This document shows positions 15,652 to 22,515 of a DNA stretch of 54,725 nt, one piece after another. The translations under genes were made by a program, and so were the position numbers. Position 1 is the stretch's first letter. Each line of letters begins with the position of its first letter. This DNA comes from JAZRZI01 sp045601325 (GTDB lineage Bacteria > Bacillota_I > Bacilli_A > RFN20 > CAG-826): assembly GCA_045601325.1 (NCBI GenBank), contig JAZRZI010000023.1, positions 1 through 54,725 of the forward strand, in the 5' to 3' direction. The notes beneath the pieces were generated by a model, which worked only from the letters and a program-made list of their open reading frames with translations, was not told the origin of the DNA and made no database searches.

Positions 15652-16740
15652 TTATTTAATATGTATTGCCTTTCTTATATATTTTATTTTACTTATTAAA
15701 TAAGTAATTAGATACGATAAAACAACGACAAGAACATATATTAGCAAAAAATATAAAATTGGATGGATATTTAGTTTTTCAGGAGTTAACCACACTCTAG
15801 TAAAGATTTCCAAAATAAATACATGAATCATATAAACTCCGAATGATCCATTTGATAAAAATGAAAGAATTTTTGAATTGTGTGTCTTATCTTTACAAAG
15901 ATTGCTTATGAACAAGTACACTGCACCTCCATAAAGAATTACAGGTAACGCTAAGTCAGCAGACAAGTAATTTCTAATGGTAGGAATATCGTTATAGACT
16001 ATTTGAATTGTAACAATCTGGGTAATGAGAGCGAGTAGTCCAACAACGTATATAACGATTCTATATGGCTTTTTTATTTCAAAATTATCAAATAACCAAC
16101 CTAATAAAAAATACGCAACATAGCCACCTAAACCTTCAAGATGAAATTTACTAACAAACGTAGTAAAAAGAGTTGGATGATTCGCCGAATTCACCACAAA
16201 TACATTAAGAGTCTTCATTAAAAATGTATAAATCATTGCTGCCAAAACAATTCCAACGACATATTTAACATTATCTTTTTTAAGAAAGAGTCTAAAAATA
16301 GGTAGCATTAAATACAATCCAAACACCATAAACATATACCAGAGGTGAGGATAGTCGGATCCTTTGAACGTCAATATATACTCAACAAAATTCTCAAATT
16401 CAATAGCCTGATGAGTCATTGCGGGAAGAATTACTGAATAAAACAAAGCATAAAAAGCTAACCATCCAACGAGTAATAATCCTACCCATAATAAAGATTT
16501 CTTATAGAAAGTTTTTGCATCAAATGGTCTTTCTTCTTTTAAAAGTAAGGCGCCAGAAAGCATCACAAAAAGCGGAATGCATGCTCTACAAATTCCATTA
16601 GGAATATTACCCATTTGAAATTCTAATGTTGATGTATCTGGAAATTGAATTACCAAAAATGCAGATACATGGCACATCAAAACTAAAAAAATCGCAACGA
16701 TTCGAATAATGTCGTATTTTAAAATTCTATTTCTTTCCAT
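15652..16740 (-). CDS. Membrane acyltransferase (acyltransferase 3 family)
   Basis: A 362-residue integral membrane protein with about ten helices. The N-terminus contains YDIIRIVAIFLVLMCHVSAF, whose Arg and His match the active-site pattern of the acyltransferase 3 (OafA/WecH-like) family. PLFVMLSGALLL is a second family block. Members O-acetylate or otherwise acylate surface sugars using acyl-CoA from the cytoplasm. It is upstream of the GNAT gene in one unit. A 68-bp IS-end-like repeat (16767-16834) sits in its leader. No good Shine-Dalgarno is seen; a TATACT lies 9 nt before the ATG. Confidence 0.8.
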   Translation of the reverse strand: MERNRILKYDIIRIVAIFLVLMCHVSAFLVIQFPDTSTLEFQMGNIPNGICRACIPLFVMLSGALLLKEERPFDAKTFYKKSLLWVGLLLVGWLAFYALFYSVILPAMTHQAIEFENFVEYILTFKGSDYPHLWYMFMVFGLYLMLPIFRLFLKKDNVKYVVGIVLAAMIYTFLMKTLNVFVVNSANHPTLFTTFVSKFHLEGLGGYVAYFLLGWLFDNFEIKKPYRIVIYVVGLLALITQIVTIQIVYNDIPTIRNYLSADLALPVILYGGAVYLFISNLCKDKTHNSKILSFLSNGSFGVYMIHVFILEIFTRVWLTPEKLNIHPILYFLLIYVLVVVLSYLITYLISKIKYIRKAIHIK

Positions 16741-16766
16741 ACTTTTTAAAGTATAAAACAGAAAAT

Positions 16767-16834
16767 TAAAAAAGTCTCCCTTATTTAATCTACAAACTTT
16801 AGTTTATAGAGGCCAAATATAGGGGACAATTTCA
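16767..16834 (-). repeat. 68-bp IS-end-like repeat, copy A
   Basis: About 91% identical (6 differences in 68) to 20586-20653. On the minus strand it begins TGAAATTGTCCCC, carries a hairpin CTATAAACT/AGTTTGTAG and ends in AAGGGAGACTTTTTTA. Similarity stops abruptly at both edges. The terminal TG...GTCCCC and a ribosome-binding-site-like distal end are reminiscent of IS3-type left ends, but no transposase is present. Confidence 0.7.
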
Positions 16835-17006
16835 GATTCGATGGAAGGAATTGTAAGAAATGATACAATTGCATATCCCCTTTTGAATATACCTAATTTT
16901 TCAATGAATATAGTAAAACCCGTCTTTTTTCTGGCTTTTCAATCATTTTTGCTCAAAAAATGCAAACGCAAAGGAAATAAGTGCAATTAATCGTTATAAA
17001 GTGCAA

Positions 17007-18083
17007 TTAATTTGCAACAATTTTTCTTCTCAAATAATTATATTCTGAGTAATTAATTTTTTTGTCATTTTGAAGACGCCCAACAACTATAGCTGGGCAA
17101 ACATCATTTTTAATCGCACATCTTTTGATAGATTGTTCATTAATTCCAGATGCAATCAAGTCTTCATAGGATGATTCTGAAATAAGACGATTCCTTGCAA
17201 AATCATTAGCATTATCTTCGTCAGAAAGATCAACAAATGCAGAATCGTTTCTCTTTGACAATAAATGGCCTAATTCATGAAATAACGTAAACCAAAAACC
17301 ATCTTCAAATTTACCTCTAATTGTGGTACATAAAGAAATCTTATTATTTACAGTTTTAATATAGCCTTTCACAGGTAATGAAGGTAAACTCTCAACAACT
17401 CTATAATTTATTCCACATTGGTACAAAATGTTAGTAACTTTATCAATCGATTCTTGAATATTATCCGTATTGGAACATTTTTTTATTTCATCTAAAGATG
17501 ATTTTAATTTATTTAAATCAAATTCATTTGGGTTACTAATAAAATCGGTTTGAATTTGGCATATTCGCAGCCAAGAATATAATTTGTAATGATCAATCGA
17601 TTTGCATGTTTTATCCATTCTAAAAGCAATCTTAGGCAAAACGCATGCTAATACTTCCTTAGTTTGCAATAAGTTTGAAAGTGAGGCGAATTTTCTTAAT
17701 GCCAAAATATTTTCGATTTCATTTCTCTTGTCTTCAAAATATCCTAGAGCAATTAAATTTTTAATAGGAAAACATTTATAAGCTTTCTTCTCCTCATCGG
17801 TTATATTTTCTCTAATACGAATTGACTCCATTTTTTCATCATAAATATTTTGACGATTAATCCAAAAACTCGCTTTTGGTTTTAAAACATTTTCTAGCTT
17901 CTTTGCAAACTGAACAGAAATCCCTTTTTTGCCATTAATAATCAAATTGATTTGTGTTTCGCTAGTTTGTGTTTTTAAAGCCAATTCTTTTTGAGAAATA
18001 TTATATTGCTCTAAAAGTTCAAGTAATGTATCTCCTGGATGAGAGATAAATTCAGTGGATAATCCAATTTGTGTTTCCGCCAT
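17007..18083 (-). CDS. higA: HigA-type antitoxin fused to an ImmA/IrrE-like metallopeptidase domain
   Basis: A 358-residue two-domain protein. Residues about 12-75 form the HigA-type XRE domain (FISHPGDTLLELLEQYNISQ, ELALKTQTSETQINLIINGK). The C-terminal part has a zinc-protease motif FHELGHLLS (HExxH) followed by an acidic DEDNANDFARNRL helix, as in ImmA/IrrE-like (COG2856) domains. It should neutralise and repress the HigB toxin encoded just upstream; the genes overlap by 32 nt, toxin first. The start is the ATG at 18081-18083 with GGAG 12 nt upstream; the longer frame would need TTG. AAGTGCAATTAAT is duplicated at its 3' end. Confidence 0.85.
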   Translation of the reverse strand: MAETQIGLSTEFISHPGDTLLELLEQYNISQKELALKTQTSETQINLIINGKKGISVQFAKKLENVLKPKASFWINRQNIYDEKMESIRIRENITDEEKKAYKCFPIKNLIALGYFEDKRNEIENILALRKFASLSNLLQTKEVLACVLPKIAFRMDKTCKSIDHYKLYSWLRICQIQTDFISNPNEFDLNKLKSSLDEIKKCSNTDNIQESIDKVTNILYQCGINYRVVESLPSLPVKGYIKTVNNKISLCTTIRGKFEDGFWFTLFHELGHLLSKRNDSAFVDLSDEDNANDFARNRLISESSYEDLIASGINEQSIKRCAIKNDVCPAIVVGRLQNDKKINYSEYNYLRRKIVAN

Positions 18084-18408
18084 GATAATCAATAACTCCT
18101 TCTATTTCAAAATTTGTAAACGTTGATAAATTCTTTATAGTATTTTCATCAAAATTTGCTTGTATCCTAAGTATCAATCTAACGTTTGCGGTTAAGTCCC
18201 ACCCAATGCACCCATCAAAATTTTCTTTAAGCATATGCGGATTGTCAATTCCACAATCTAATAACTCTTGTGCATTATTTAGTGATGCAAGCTCGTCTTT
18301 ACGTTGAGAAAGTTTTTTTGCTAATTTATTACCATAATCTTTATTTACAGCCCTAAGATTGTTCCAGTAATATTCAACATTTTTGTTTAAATATGAGATT
18401 GTACACAT
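18052..18408 (-). CDS. higB: HigB/RelE-family toxin
   Basis: A 118-residue plasmid-maintenance-killer type protein. Family features include the basic helical stretch YGNKLAKKLSQRKDELASLNNA (about residues 26-47) and the strand pair WDLTANVRLILRIQ (about 75-88) with an Arg near the active region. A C-terminal strand contains IEGVIDYHGG. Relatives are ribosome-dependent mRNA interferases. It precedes higA with overlap, the typical hig order. Transcription probably starts at the ATG itself: TTGACT-16-TATAAT ends 6 nt before it and no Shine-Dalgarno exists. Confidence 0.8.
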   Translation of the reverse strand: MCTISYLNKNVEYYWNNLRAVNKDYGNKLAKKLSQRKDELASLNNAQELLDCGIDNPHMLKENFDGCIGWDLTANVRLILRIQANFDENTIKNLSTFTNFEIEGVIDYHGGNTNWIIH

Positions 18409-18412
18409 GACA

Positions 18413-18442
18413 TTATTATATAATAACCAATAACGAAGTCAA
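18413..18442 (-). promoter_or_regulatory. higBA promoter with palindromic operator
   Basis: TTGACT (18437-18442), 16 nt, TATAAT (18415-18420), then 6 nt to the higB ATG. The -10 box lies inside a perfect 14-bp palindrome, TTATTATATAATAA (18413-18426), a natural operator for HigA. Confidence 0.65.
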
Positions 18443-18517
18443 CAATTTTATTTAATTATTTGTTAAATTATTTTGTTTTACTATTGTCGTATTTCTTTAA
18501 CAAGTAGTTAACGTTTA

Positions 18518-18703
18518 TTATTTATTTTTCTTAAGCCAATTTTCACGACATTCAGGACAACAAAATAATGAATTTGATTCTGCTGGATAAAGAGATCCGC
18601 ATTCAACACATTTAACGCATGCATAATTCATAATGGTTCTAACGTAATTACACCACTCACCAAATCCGAATTTGTTCTTTCTAAAAATGCACTTTTTCAT
18701 CAT
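18518..18703 (-). CDS. Small zinc-ribbon-like protein
   Basis: About 61 residues, starting MMKKCIFRKNKFG (an upstream TTG would add six). Cysteine pairs in CVKCVECGSLY and FCCPECRENW suggest one zinc ribbon near the C-terminus. No family or role is recognised. The ribosome-binding site is weak. It lies between higBA and island repeat copy 3 on the same strand, possibly read from a promoter inside 18704-18840. It could be a remnant of a larger gene. Confidence 0.45.
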   Translation of the reverse strand: MMKKCIFRKNKFGFGEWCNYVRTIMNYACVKCVECGSLYPAESNSLFCCPECRENWLKKNK

Positions 18704-18845
18704 GTAATTAATTGCTCTCAAATTGTTTTTCTACAAGTCTTTTTTGAATACCCCCATTATTAGTATGCATACACCCCTTAAAAATTTGATTCAAATCGTT
18801 TTTTCACACCTTAACTTGATCGTTAAAATTATGTTAAAAAAGCAT

Positions 18846-18875
18846 AAAAAAACTCGATTTTGGATACAAATCGAG
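18846..18875 (-). terminator. Terminator at the end of island repeat copy 3
   Basis: Minus-strand CTCGATTT/AAATCGAG stem with a 7-nt loop followed by seven T. The rest of the 18722-19047 gap is repeat copy 3 and A/T-rich sequence without a gene. Confidence 0.85.
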
Positions 18876-18886
18876 CATTTTTTGTT

Positions 18887-19035
18887 AATGTGTTGTTGTG
18901 ATGAAGTTAATAGTTTTTGAAGGTGTGTGTAATGAAGATGATAGTCGTTGTGTAATGAAGTTGCTATTTTTTTATTAATACAATGTATTAATTCTTTTAC
19001 AATGTTGCTATTTTATCCGCCCTTGTGACGACTCC
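18887..19035 (-). repeat. Island intergenic repeat, copy 3
   Basis: A 149-bp element closely matching copy 2: three ATGAAG units, an AT palindrome and a final TTATCCGCCCTTGTGACGACT. The palindrome is a different sequence (ATTAATAC/GTATTAAT, arms 18974-18981 and 18985-18992) but still pairs perfectly. It begins 12 nt past the stop codon of the DUF4143 ATPase gene. Confidence 0.85.
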
Positions 19036-19047
19036 AACTAGAATCTT

Positions 19048-20340
19048 CTAGTCTTTTAAACAACCTATTGGAACAACGAAGACACCATCATCTCTTTTAT
19101 ACCCGTATTTTGTACCAGTAATAACGATTTTAAGGTCAGGTAATCTAAGTGGCGTTTGGTTTTCATTCTTATTATGGTCAATAATTAGCTTTTCTATTTC
19201 TAACAAATGTTTGGCCCCTTCCTCTATTTCAAATGAACCTAATTTAAACTCAATTAAAGCATATCTACCATCACGCAAATGTAGAACACAATCTGCTTCA
19301 AGTCCGTATTTGTCGTGATAATAGGAGATTTCTCCACCACCACTTTGTGAATAAACTTTTAAATCTCTAATGCAAAGATTTTCAAAAATAAAGCCAAATG
19401 ATTTCAAATCATAATTGTAGTAGGAAGGCGATCCACCTAAAGCTGCAACAGCAATTGAAGGGTCAACAAATTCTCTTTTTCTTCCACTTCTCATTGCAGA
19501 ATTAGATCTAATGTTTGGACACCAACCATATAAATCTTCAACAATAAATAATTTTTCCAATATAGAAATATAGTCATCTAAAGTTACATCACTTATACGA
19601 TTAGATGATTCGATATCTTTTAAAATATTTGTTCCTTTTGCTAGTGTTGAAATATTTCTAGCATAGCTTTTTAATATCGCTTTCATTGTTTGTGGATTTC
19701 TTTTTACATCATCGATTGAAAACATATCTTTTTTGTATATTTGATTAAAATAATCCCTTGGAATTTCAAGCTGAGCCTCTTTATCAGTAAGTAAAATACT
19801 TTCTGGCCAGCCTCCACGGCATGCAGCAAAAATCAAATCATCAATGGATAAATCTGATGTACAACCATTCGCCAATGTCTCTTTTCCATCAAAAAGTTCA
19901 ATTAGTGAAACTGATCCATTTGACTCATTTGATTCAAACAAGCTCATCGGATACATTTTTAATTCCGAAATTCTTCCGGTTCCAGTATGCAATGTTTTTA
20001 CGTTTTTTGATGTAGAACCAGTTAATATAAAATGACCTTGTCCGCCATTTTCGTCACAATATGTTCTAACTGCATCCCATATAAAAGGAATATCTTGCCA
20101 TTCATCAATCAATCTTGGCTGTTCTCCATTTAGAATTATTGATGGATTAATTTTTGCGGAATATTCTAATTCTTCTTTATTATTTTGCTTTTGCAATAAA
20201 ATTAAACTTTTTGCTTTTTGCTTTGCAGTTTCAGTCTTGCCACACCACTTAGGACCAACAATATTTGTGGCTCCAAAAGCTCTTAATTTTAAATCTAACA
20301 ATTTGTCAGCAATTCTTTTATAGTAAACTTTGTTTTCCAT
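19048..20340 (-). CDS. AAA+ ATPase with DUF4143 C-terminal nuclease-like domain
   Basis: A 430-residue protein of the common 'ATP-binding protein, DUF4143' family. Walker A is GPKWCGKT (residues 29-36), Walker B is in PRLIDEWQDI, and a sensor strand HFILTGSTS follows. The C-terminal domain has FENLCIRDL, EADCVL and YALIEFKLG, an E-x-D/ExK pattern like restriction-endonuclease-fold domains. The role of the family is not established; it is frequent on mobile and accessory DNA. The start is the ATG 7 nt after GAGGTG. A good promoter with repeated AGCAAAGT boxes precedes it, and island repeat copy 3 follows it. Confidence 0.88.
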   Translation of the reverse strand: MENKVYYKRIADKLLDLKLRAFGATNIVGPKWCGKTETAKQKAKSLILLQKQNNKEELEYSAKINPSIILNGEQPRLIDEWQDIPFIWDAVRTYCDENGGQGHFILTGSTSKNVKTLHTGTGRISELKMYPMSLFESNESNGSVSLIELFDGKETLANGCTSDLSIDDLIFAACRGGWPESILLTDKEAQLEIPRDYFNQIYKKDMFSIDDVKRNPQTMKAILKSYARNISTLAKGTNILKDIESSNRISDVTLDDYISILEKLFIVEDLYGWCPNIRSNSAMRSGRKREFVDPSIAVAALGGSPSYYNYDLKSFGFIFENLCIRDLKVYSQSGGGEISYYHDKYGLEADCVLHLRDGRYALIEFKLGSFEIEEGAKHLLEIEKLIIDHNKNENQTPLRLPDLKIVITGTKYGYKRDDGVFVVPIGCLKD

Positions 20341-20358
20341 ATAATTCACCTCATCAAT

Positions 20359-20430
20359 ATCTTAAAACATTTTGCTTTTTTGTCAATATTTACTTTGCTT
20401 TTTTTCTCATTTTTACTTTGCTTTTTTTCT
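20359..20430 (-). promoter_or_regulatory. Promoter and iterated boxes of the DUF4143 ATPase gene
   Basis: TTGACA (20381-20386), 16 nt, TAAGAT (20359-20364). Three A-rich boxes ending in GCAAA lie at about 20369-20380, 20390-20407 and 20410-20430 (two full AAAAAAAGCAAAGTAAA copies and one variant). They overlap and precede the -35, as expected for a repeated operator. Confidence 0.6.
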
Positions 20431-20479
20431 TGAAATTTATTTAAATGTATAATGCTCTCTCGAGCGAAGTCCTAAAAAA

Positions 20480-20516
20480 TAAATAAAGACAGGAGTTCTT
20501 CCGCATTATGATGGAA
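20480..20516 (-). repeat. Degraded copy of the 12021-12056 segment
   Basis: ATAAATAAAGACAGG, GTTCTTCC and GCATTATGATGGA align with the hairpin region 3' of the XRE gene at 12021-12056. The stem is no longer perfect. Between 20431 and 20585 nothing else is recognisable except a minus-strand hairpin near 20562-20585 (AAATCC/GGATTT plus T run). Confidence 0.35.
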
Positions 20517-20585
20517 AATAGATATCTAATTCCTATACTTAAAATATATTTACACAAAAAATCCCCTATCCAATAAAGGATTTCA

Positions 20586-20653
20586 TAAAAAAGTCCTCCT
20601 TATTTAGTCTACAAACTTTAGTTTATAGAGTCCAAATAATGGGGACAATTTCA
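20586..20653 (-). repeat. 68-bp IS-end-like repeat, copy B
   Basis: Partner of 16767-16834. On the minus strand it starts TGAAATTGTCCCC, contains CTATAAACT/AGTTTGTAG and ends with AAGGAGGACTTTTTTATG, i.e. a consensus ribosome-binding site and start codon as at the beginning of an IS transposase. The frame after that ATG stops after six codons. It interrupts the gene starting at 20760. Confidence 0.7.
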
Positions 20654-20760
20654 CCTCGATTACACAACAGGTTTTTCAGCACAAACACATGACATAGATA
20701 GTTCGTGACTCGCTCTAAAATATCGGTGTCTTTGTATGCTTCAAAACCTTCTTCGCTCAT
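20623..20760 (-). pseudogene. 5' fragment of a gene truncated by IS-end-like repeat B
   Basis: A strong AAGGAGG (20768-20774) precedes an ATG and a frame starting MSEEGFEAYKDTDILERVTN, followed by YLCHVFVLKNLLCNRG. At about codon 37 the sequence runs into the repeat (TGAAATTGTCCCC) and stops 10 codons later. The native gene was therefore longer and lies in the order MTase, REase, this gene, all on one strand. Its function is not recognisable from the 36 genuine residues. It is probably a former part of the restriction-modification locus. Confidence 0.55.
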
Positions 20761-20845
20761 AGCAGAACCTCCTTATAGTTCCGCTAATCACTCTGAACAA
20801 CTAACGAAGCAACTTTAGTTTAAAAGCAAAAAGACAATAATGTCT

Positions 20846-21457
20846 TTATTTCTCAATAATCAATTTGATTGCTTTGCCATCCGTAAGCCAGCCAATCTTC
20901 TTTTCTTGGAAGGTTTTATCCTCTTTTGCAAAGTTGAAATCCTTTAATAATTGAGTAACTCCTCCTAGATATTTACGAGCTGGAGAGAAAGTTGCTTCAT
21001 ATTCTTTTGTGCCATTAACAACCACCTTAACATTATGTTTGTTTTCATTATTTTCAAGCTTGTTAACTATTGTTGATGGTATTGAAATAATACGTGCTCT
21101 TATATCGTTGACAGTAACCATTTTAAAAACGTAATCTTTAGTTTCATCAGTTTCCATTGAGGCTTCTTTAAAATCAGAATCTCTATTCATAAATTCGGAT
21201 AAAGCAACACCACTAAATACTGGCATGTAACTGAAGCCAATTCCTTTGTCGATTAAAATCGACACTAAGTCCAAACCATCAATAACAATGACCAGACGAT
21301 GAGGATCCTTTGTTAATGCCTCGTTCTTAGCCTTGTCGCTAACATGTGAGGTTGTTATAAACAAGCCCTTTTCATTCGTAAGCAAAGTTCCACGAAGAGC
21401 ATCTATCTTCGACGCAACGCAAATCGGTGTTTTTAAACCAAGGATTAACTCCTTCAA
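20846..21457 (-). pseudogene. 3' fragment of an Mrr-like restriction endonuclease
   Basis: The frame reads RGTLLTNEKGLFITTSHVSDKAKNEAL and LVIVIDGLDLVSILIDKGIG, the Mrr-type catalytic-fold pattern (GLFITTS...A...IDG..L). About 120 further residues end LTDGKAIKLIIEK. The apparent start (MKELILGLK) is not native: the first residues are the methyltransferase coding sequence read in another frame. The enzyme's N-terminus is missing, consistent with a deletion fusing it out of frame to the methyltransferase fragment. Up to 195 residues could still be made, but an active enzyme is unlikely. Confidence 0.65.
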
Positions 21458-21755
21458 CTAAATGAAATTTATCAACCCATAAGAACAGATAACCGCTTGG
21501 GATCAAGCACCTATTTATTTCCTTAATAAACTTAAGAATTATTTTTACGTCCATTTGTGTCAACGAACTTCTATCTTTTCCTCTAGAAACACCTTCGTTT
21601 CCATAGGAAAGCTTATCTAATACGCCACGATATTGAGGATCAAAAAATAAGCACTTGATAGAGTTGTCTTCTATGTTTTTCAAAAGTACCACTCCATCTA
21701 TTTTGTTTTTATGGTTTGTCTTTATGTTTAAAGTGCAATTTTCTTTAATACCCAT
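21372..21755 (-). pseudogene. 5' fragment of a DNA adenine/cytosine-N4 methyltransferase
   Basis: The frame contains the catalytic motif LFFDPQYRGVLDKL (a DPPY variant, about residues 36-50) and PSGYLFLWVDKFHLVEGV (about 87-104), as in type II site-specific DNA methyltransferases. After about residue 115 the sequence switches to the restriction-endonuclease gene in another frame, and the MTase frame ends at RCSSWNFAYE. The S-adenosylmethionine-binding FxGxG part normally lying further C-terminal is absent, so methylation activity is not expected. The upstream region contains an AACCCAA/TTGGGTT inverted repeat shared with the divergent XRE gene. Confidence 0.7.
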
Positions 21756-21771
21756 TTACGAAATCCGACCT

Positions 21772-21807
21772 AACCCAAATGTATACTAATTATATTTCAG
21801 TTGGGTT
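21772..21807. promoter_or_regulatory. Inverted repeat between the divergent MTase and XRE genes
   Basis: AACCCAA (21772-21778) and TTGGGTT (21801-21807) are perfect inverted arms separated by 22 bp, including ATATTT and TATACTAAT promoter-like sequence. The placement suits an operator for the XRE protein. Confidence 0.5.
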
Positions 21808-21841
21808 TATATGCAACGCAGATGTGTATTAAAATGCTCGC

Positions 21842-22153
21842 ATGAGCGTACTAGATAAAATAAAGAAATTACAAAAGGAAAGAGGCTGGTCGACTTACAA
21901 ACTCGCTTACGAAGCAGGATTAACTCAATCGACTTTATCTAACATGTTTGCCAGGGGCACATGTCCAACGGTTGATACTCTGGAAAGAATTTGTGATGCT
22001 TTTGGCATTTCACTTTCAGAGTTCTTTAACGAAAATGATAAAGTGATTCATGTTTCTAAAGATGAGTTAGAATTGCTTGATGGTTATCGTTCATTAACAG
22101 AAAAAGAAAAAGATGCTGTTAAATCGATGGTTTCAGCATTAAAGCATAAATAG
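21842..22153 (+). CDS. XRE-family regulator, possible R-M controller
   Basis: A 103-residue regulator with an N-terminal HTH (KIKKLQKERGWSTYKLAYEA and GLTQSTLSNMFARG, about residues 5-42) and a C-terminal helix (SLTEKEKDAVKSMVSALKHK) probably used for dimerisation. It is divergent from the methyltransferase fragment across a 36-bp inverted repeat, the layout of restriction-modification controller proteins, although many unrelated regulators look the same. TAAAAT lies exactly 6 nt before the ATG and there is no Shine-Dalgarno, so it is probably leaderless. A terminator follows. Confidence 0.8.
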   Translation: MSVLDKIKKLQKERGWSTYKLAYEAGLTQSTLSNMFARGTCPTVDTLERICDAFGISLSEFFNENDKVIHVSKDELELLDGYRSLTEKEKDAVKSMVSALKHK

Positions 22154-22174
22154 TTACTTTATCCAAATATTATA

Positions 22175-22194
22175 AGAGGCCTGCCTCTTTTTTT
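22175..22194 (+). terminator. Terminator of the XRE regulator
   Basis: AGAGGC/GCCTCT 6-bp stem followed by seven T, 22 nt past the stop codon. Confidence 0.8.
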
Positions 22195-22302
22195 ATTGAA
22201 ATACTAGAAAACTATTTAAGGTCAAATCGTGTTCTAGAATTAAGATATAATTCCACGGAAGAAGAAATTGATGCATTGATGCCTTGGAATTTAGAAAAAT
22301 AA
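22195..22302 (+). pseudogene. C-terminal gene remnant
   Basis: An open frame of 35 codons without a start codon. It reads LELRYNSTEEEIDALMPWNL then EK before the stop, and is followed by its own terminator. That looks like the tail of a lost gene at the edge of the island. The family is not recognised. Confidence 0.35.
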
Positions 22303-22329
22303 CTCGGACGTTCGATGGTTCGAGTTTTT
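22301..22329 (+). terminator. Terminator of the 22195-22302 remnant
   Basis: AACTCGGAC pairs with GTTCGAGTT around an 8-nt loop (one G-U), followed by TTTTTG. It overlaps the stop codon by two bases. Confidence 0.65.
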
Positions 22330-22383
22330 GTTACCTGTAAAACATTAACACTTACATAAAAATACATTAAAAATGCATAAAAA

Positions 22384-22416
22384 AGAAAAAAAGATGATAA
22401 AGATTTTTATCATCTT
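22384..22416 (-). terminator. Terminator of the tRNA-Arg transcript
   Basis: Minus-strand AAGATGATAAA/TTTATCATCTT perfect 11-bp stem with a 4-nt loop, followed by a T-rich tract. Confidence 0.85.
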
Positions 22417-22429
22417 CGTTTCACAATTT

Positions 22430-22506
22430 TGGCGCGCTCGAGACGATTCGAACGTCCGACTCCCACCTTAGGAGGGTGGTACTCTATCCAGCTGAGTTAC
22501 GGGCGC
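22430..22506 (-). tRNA. tRNA-Arg, anticodon CCT
   Basis: A complete cloverleaf on the minus strand: acceptor GCGCCCG/CGAGCGC (one mismatch), discriminator G and encoded CCA. The D-stem is ACTC/GAGT. The anticodon stem CCACC/GGTGG encloses loop CTCCTAA, giving anticodon CCT (reads AGG). The T-arm is GGACG-TTCGAAT-CGTCT. It lies 9 nt after the hydrolase stop codon and borders the accessory island, a common integration position. Confidence 0.95.
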
Positions 22507-22515
22507 GTTTGCTAA

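Noticed and set aside
16982..17016. Duplicated AAGTGCAATTAAT at the higA 3' end as an attachment site
   Set aside because: It is a local tandem duplication overlapping the stop codon; no second distant copy was found in the window.
11897..19035. Integron attC sites
   Set aside because: No integron integrase in the window, and the GTTRRRY / RYYYAAC core sites are not found at the element ends. A cassette-like role is kept only as an open hypothesis.
22195..22302. Complete small gene after the XRE regulator
   Set aside because: It has no start codon or ribosome-binding site. It is kept only as a C-terminal remnant.
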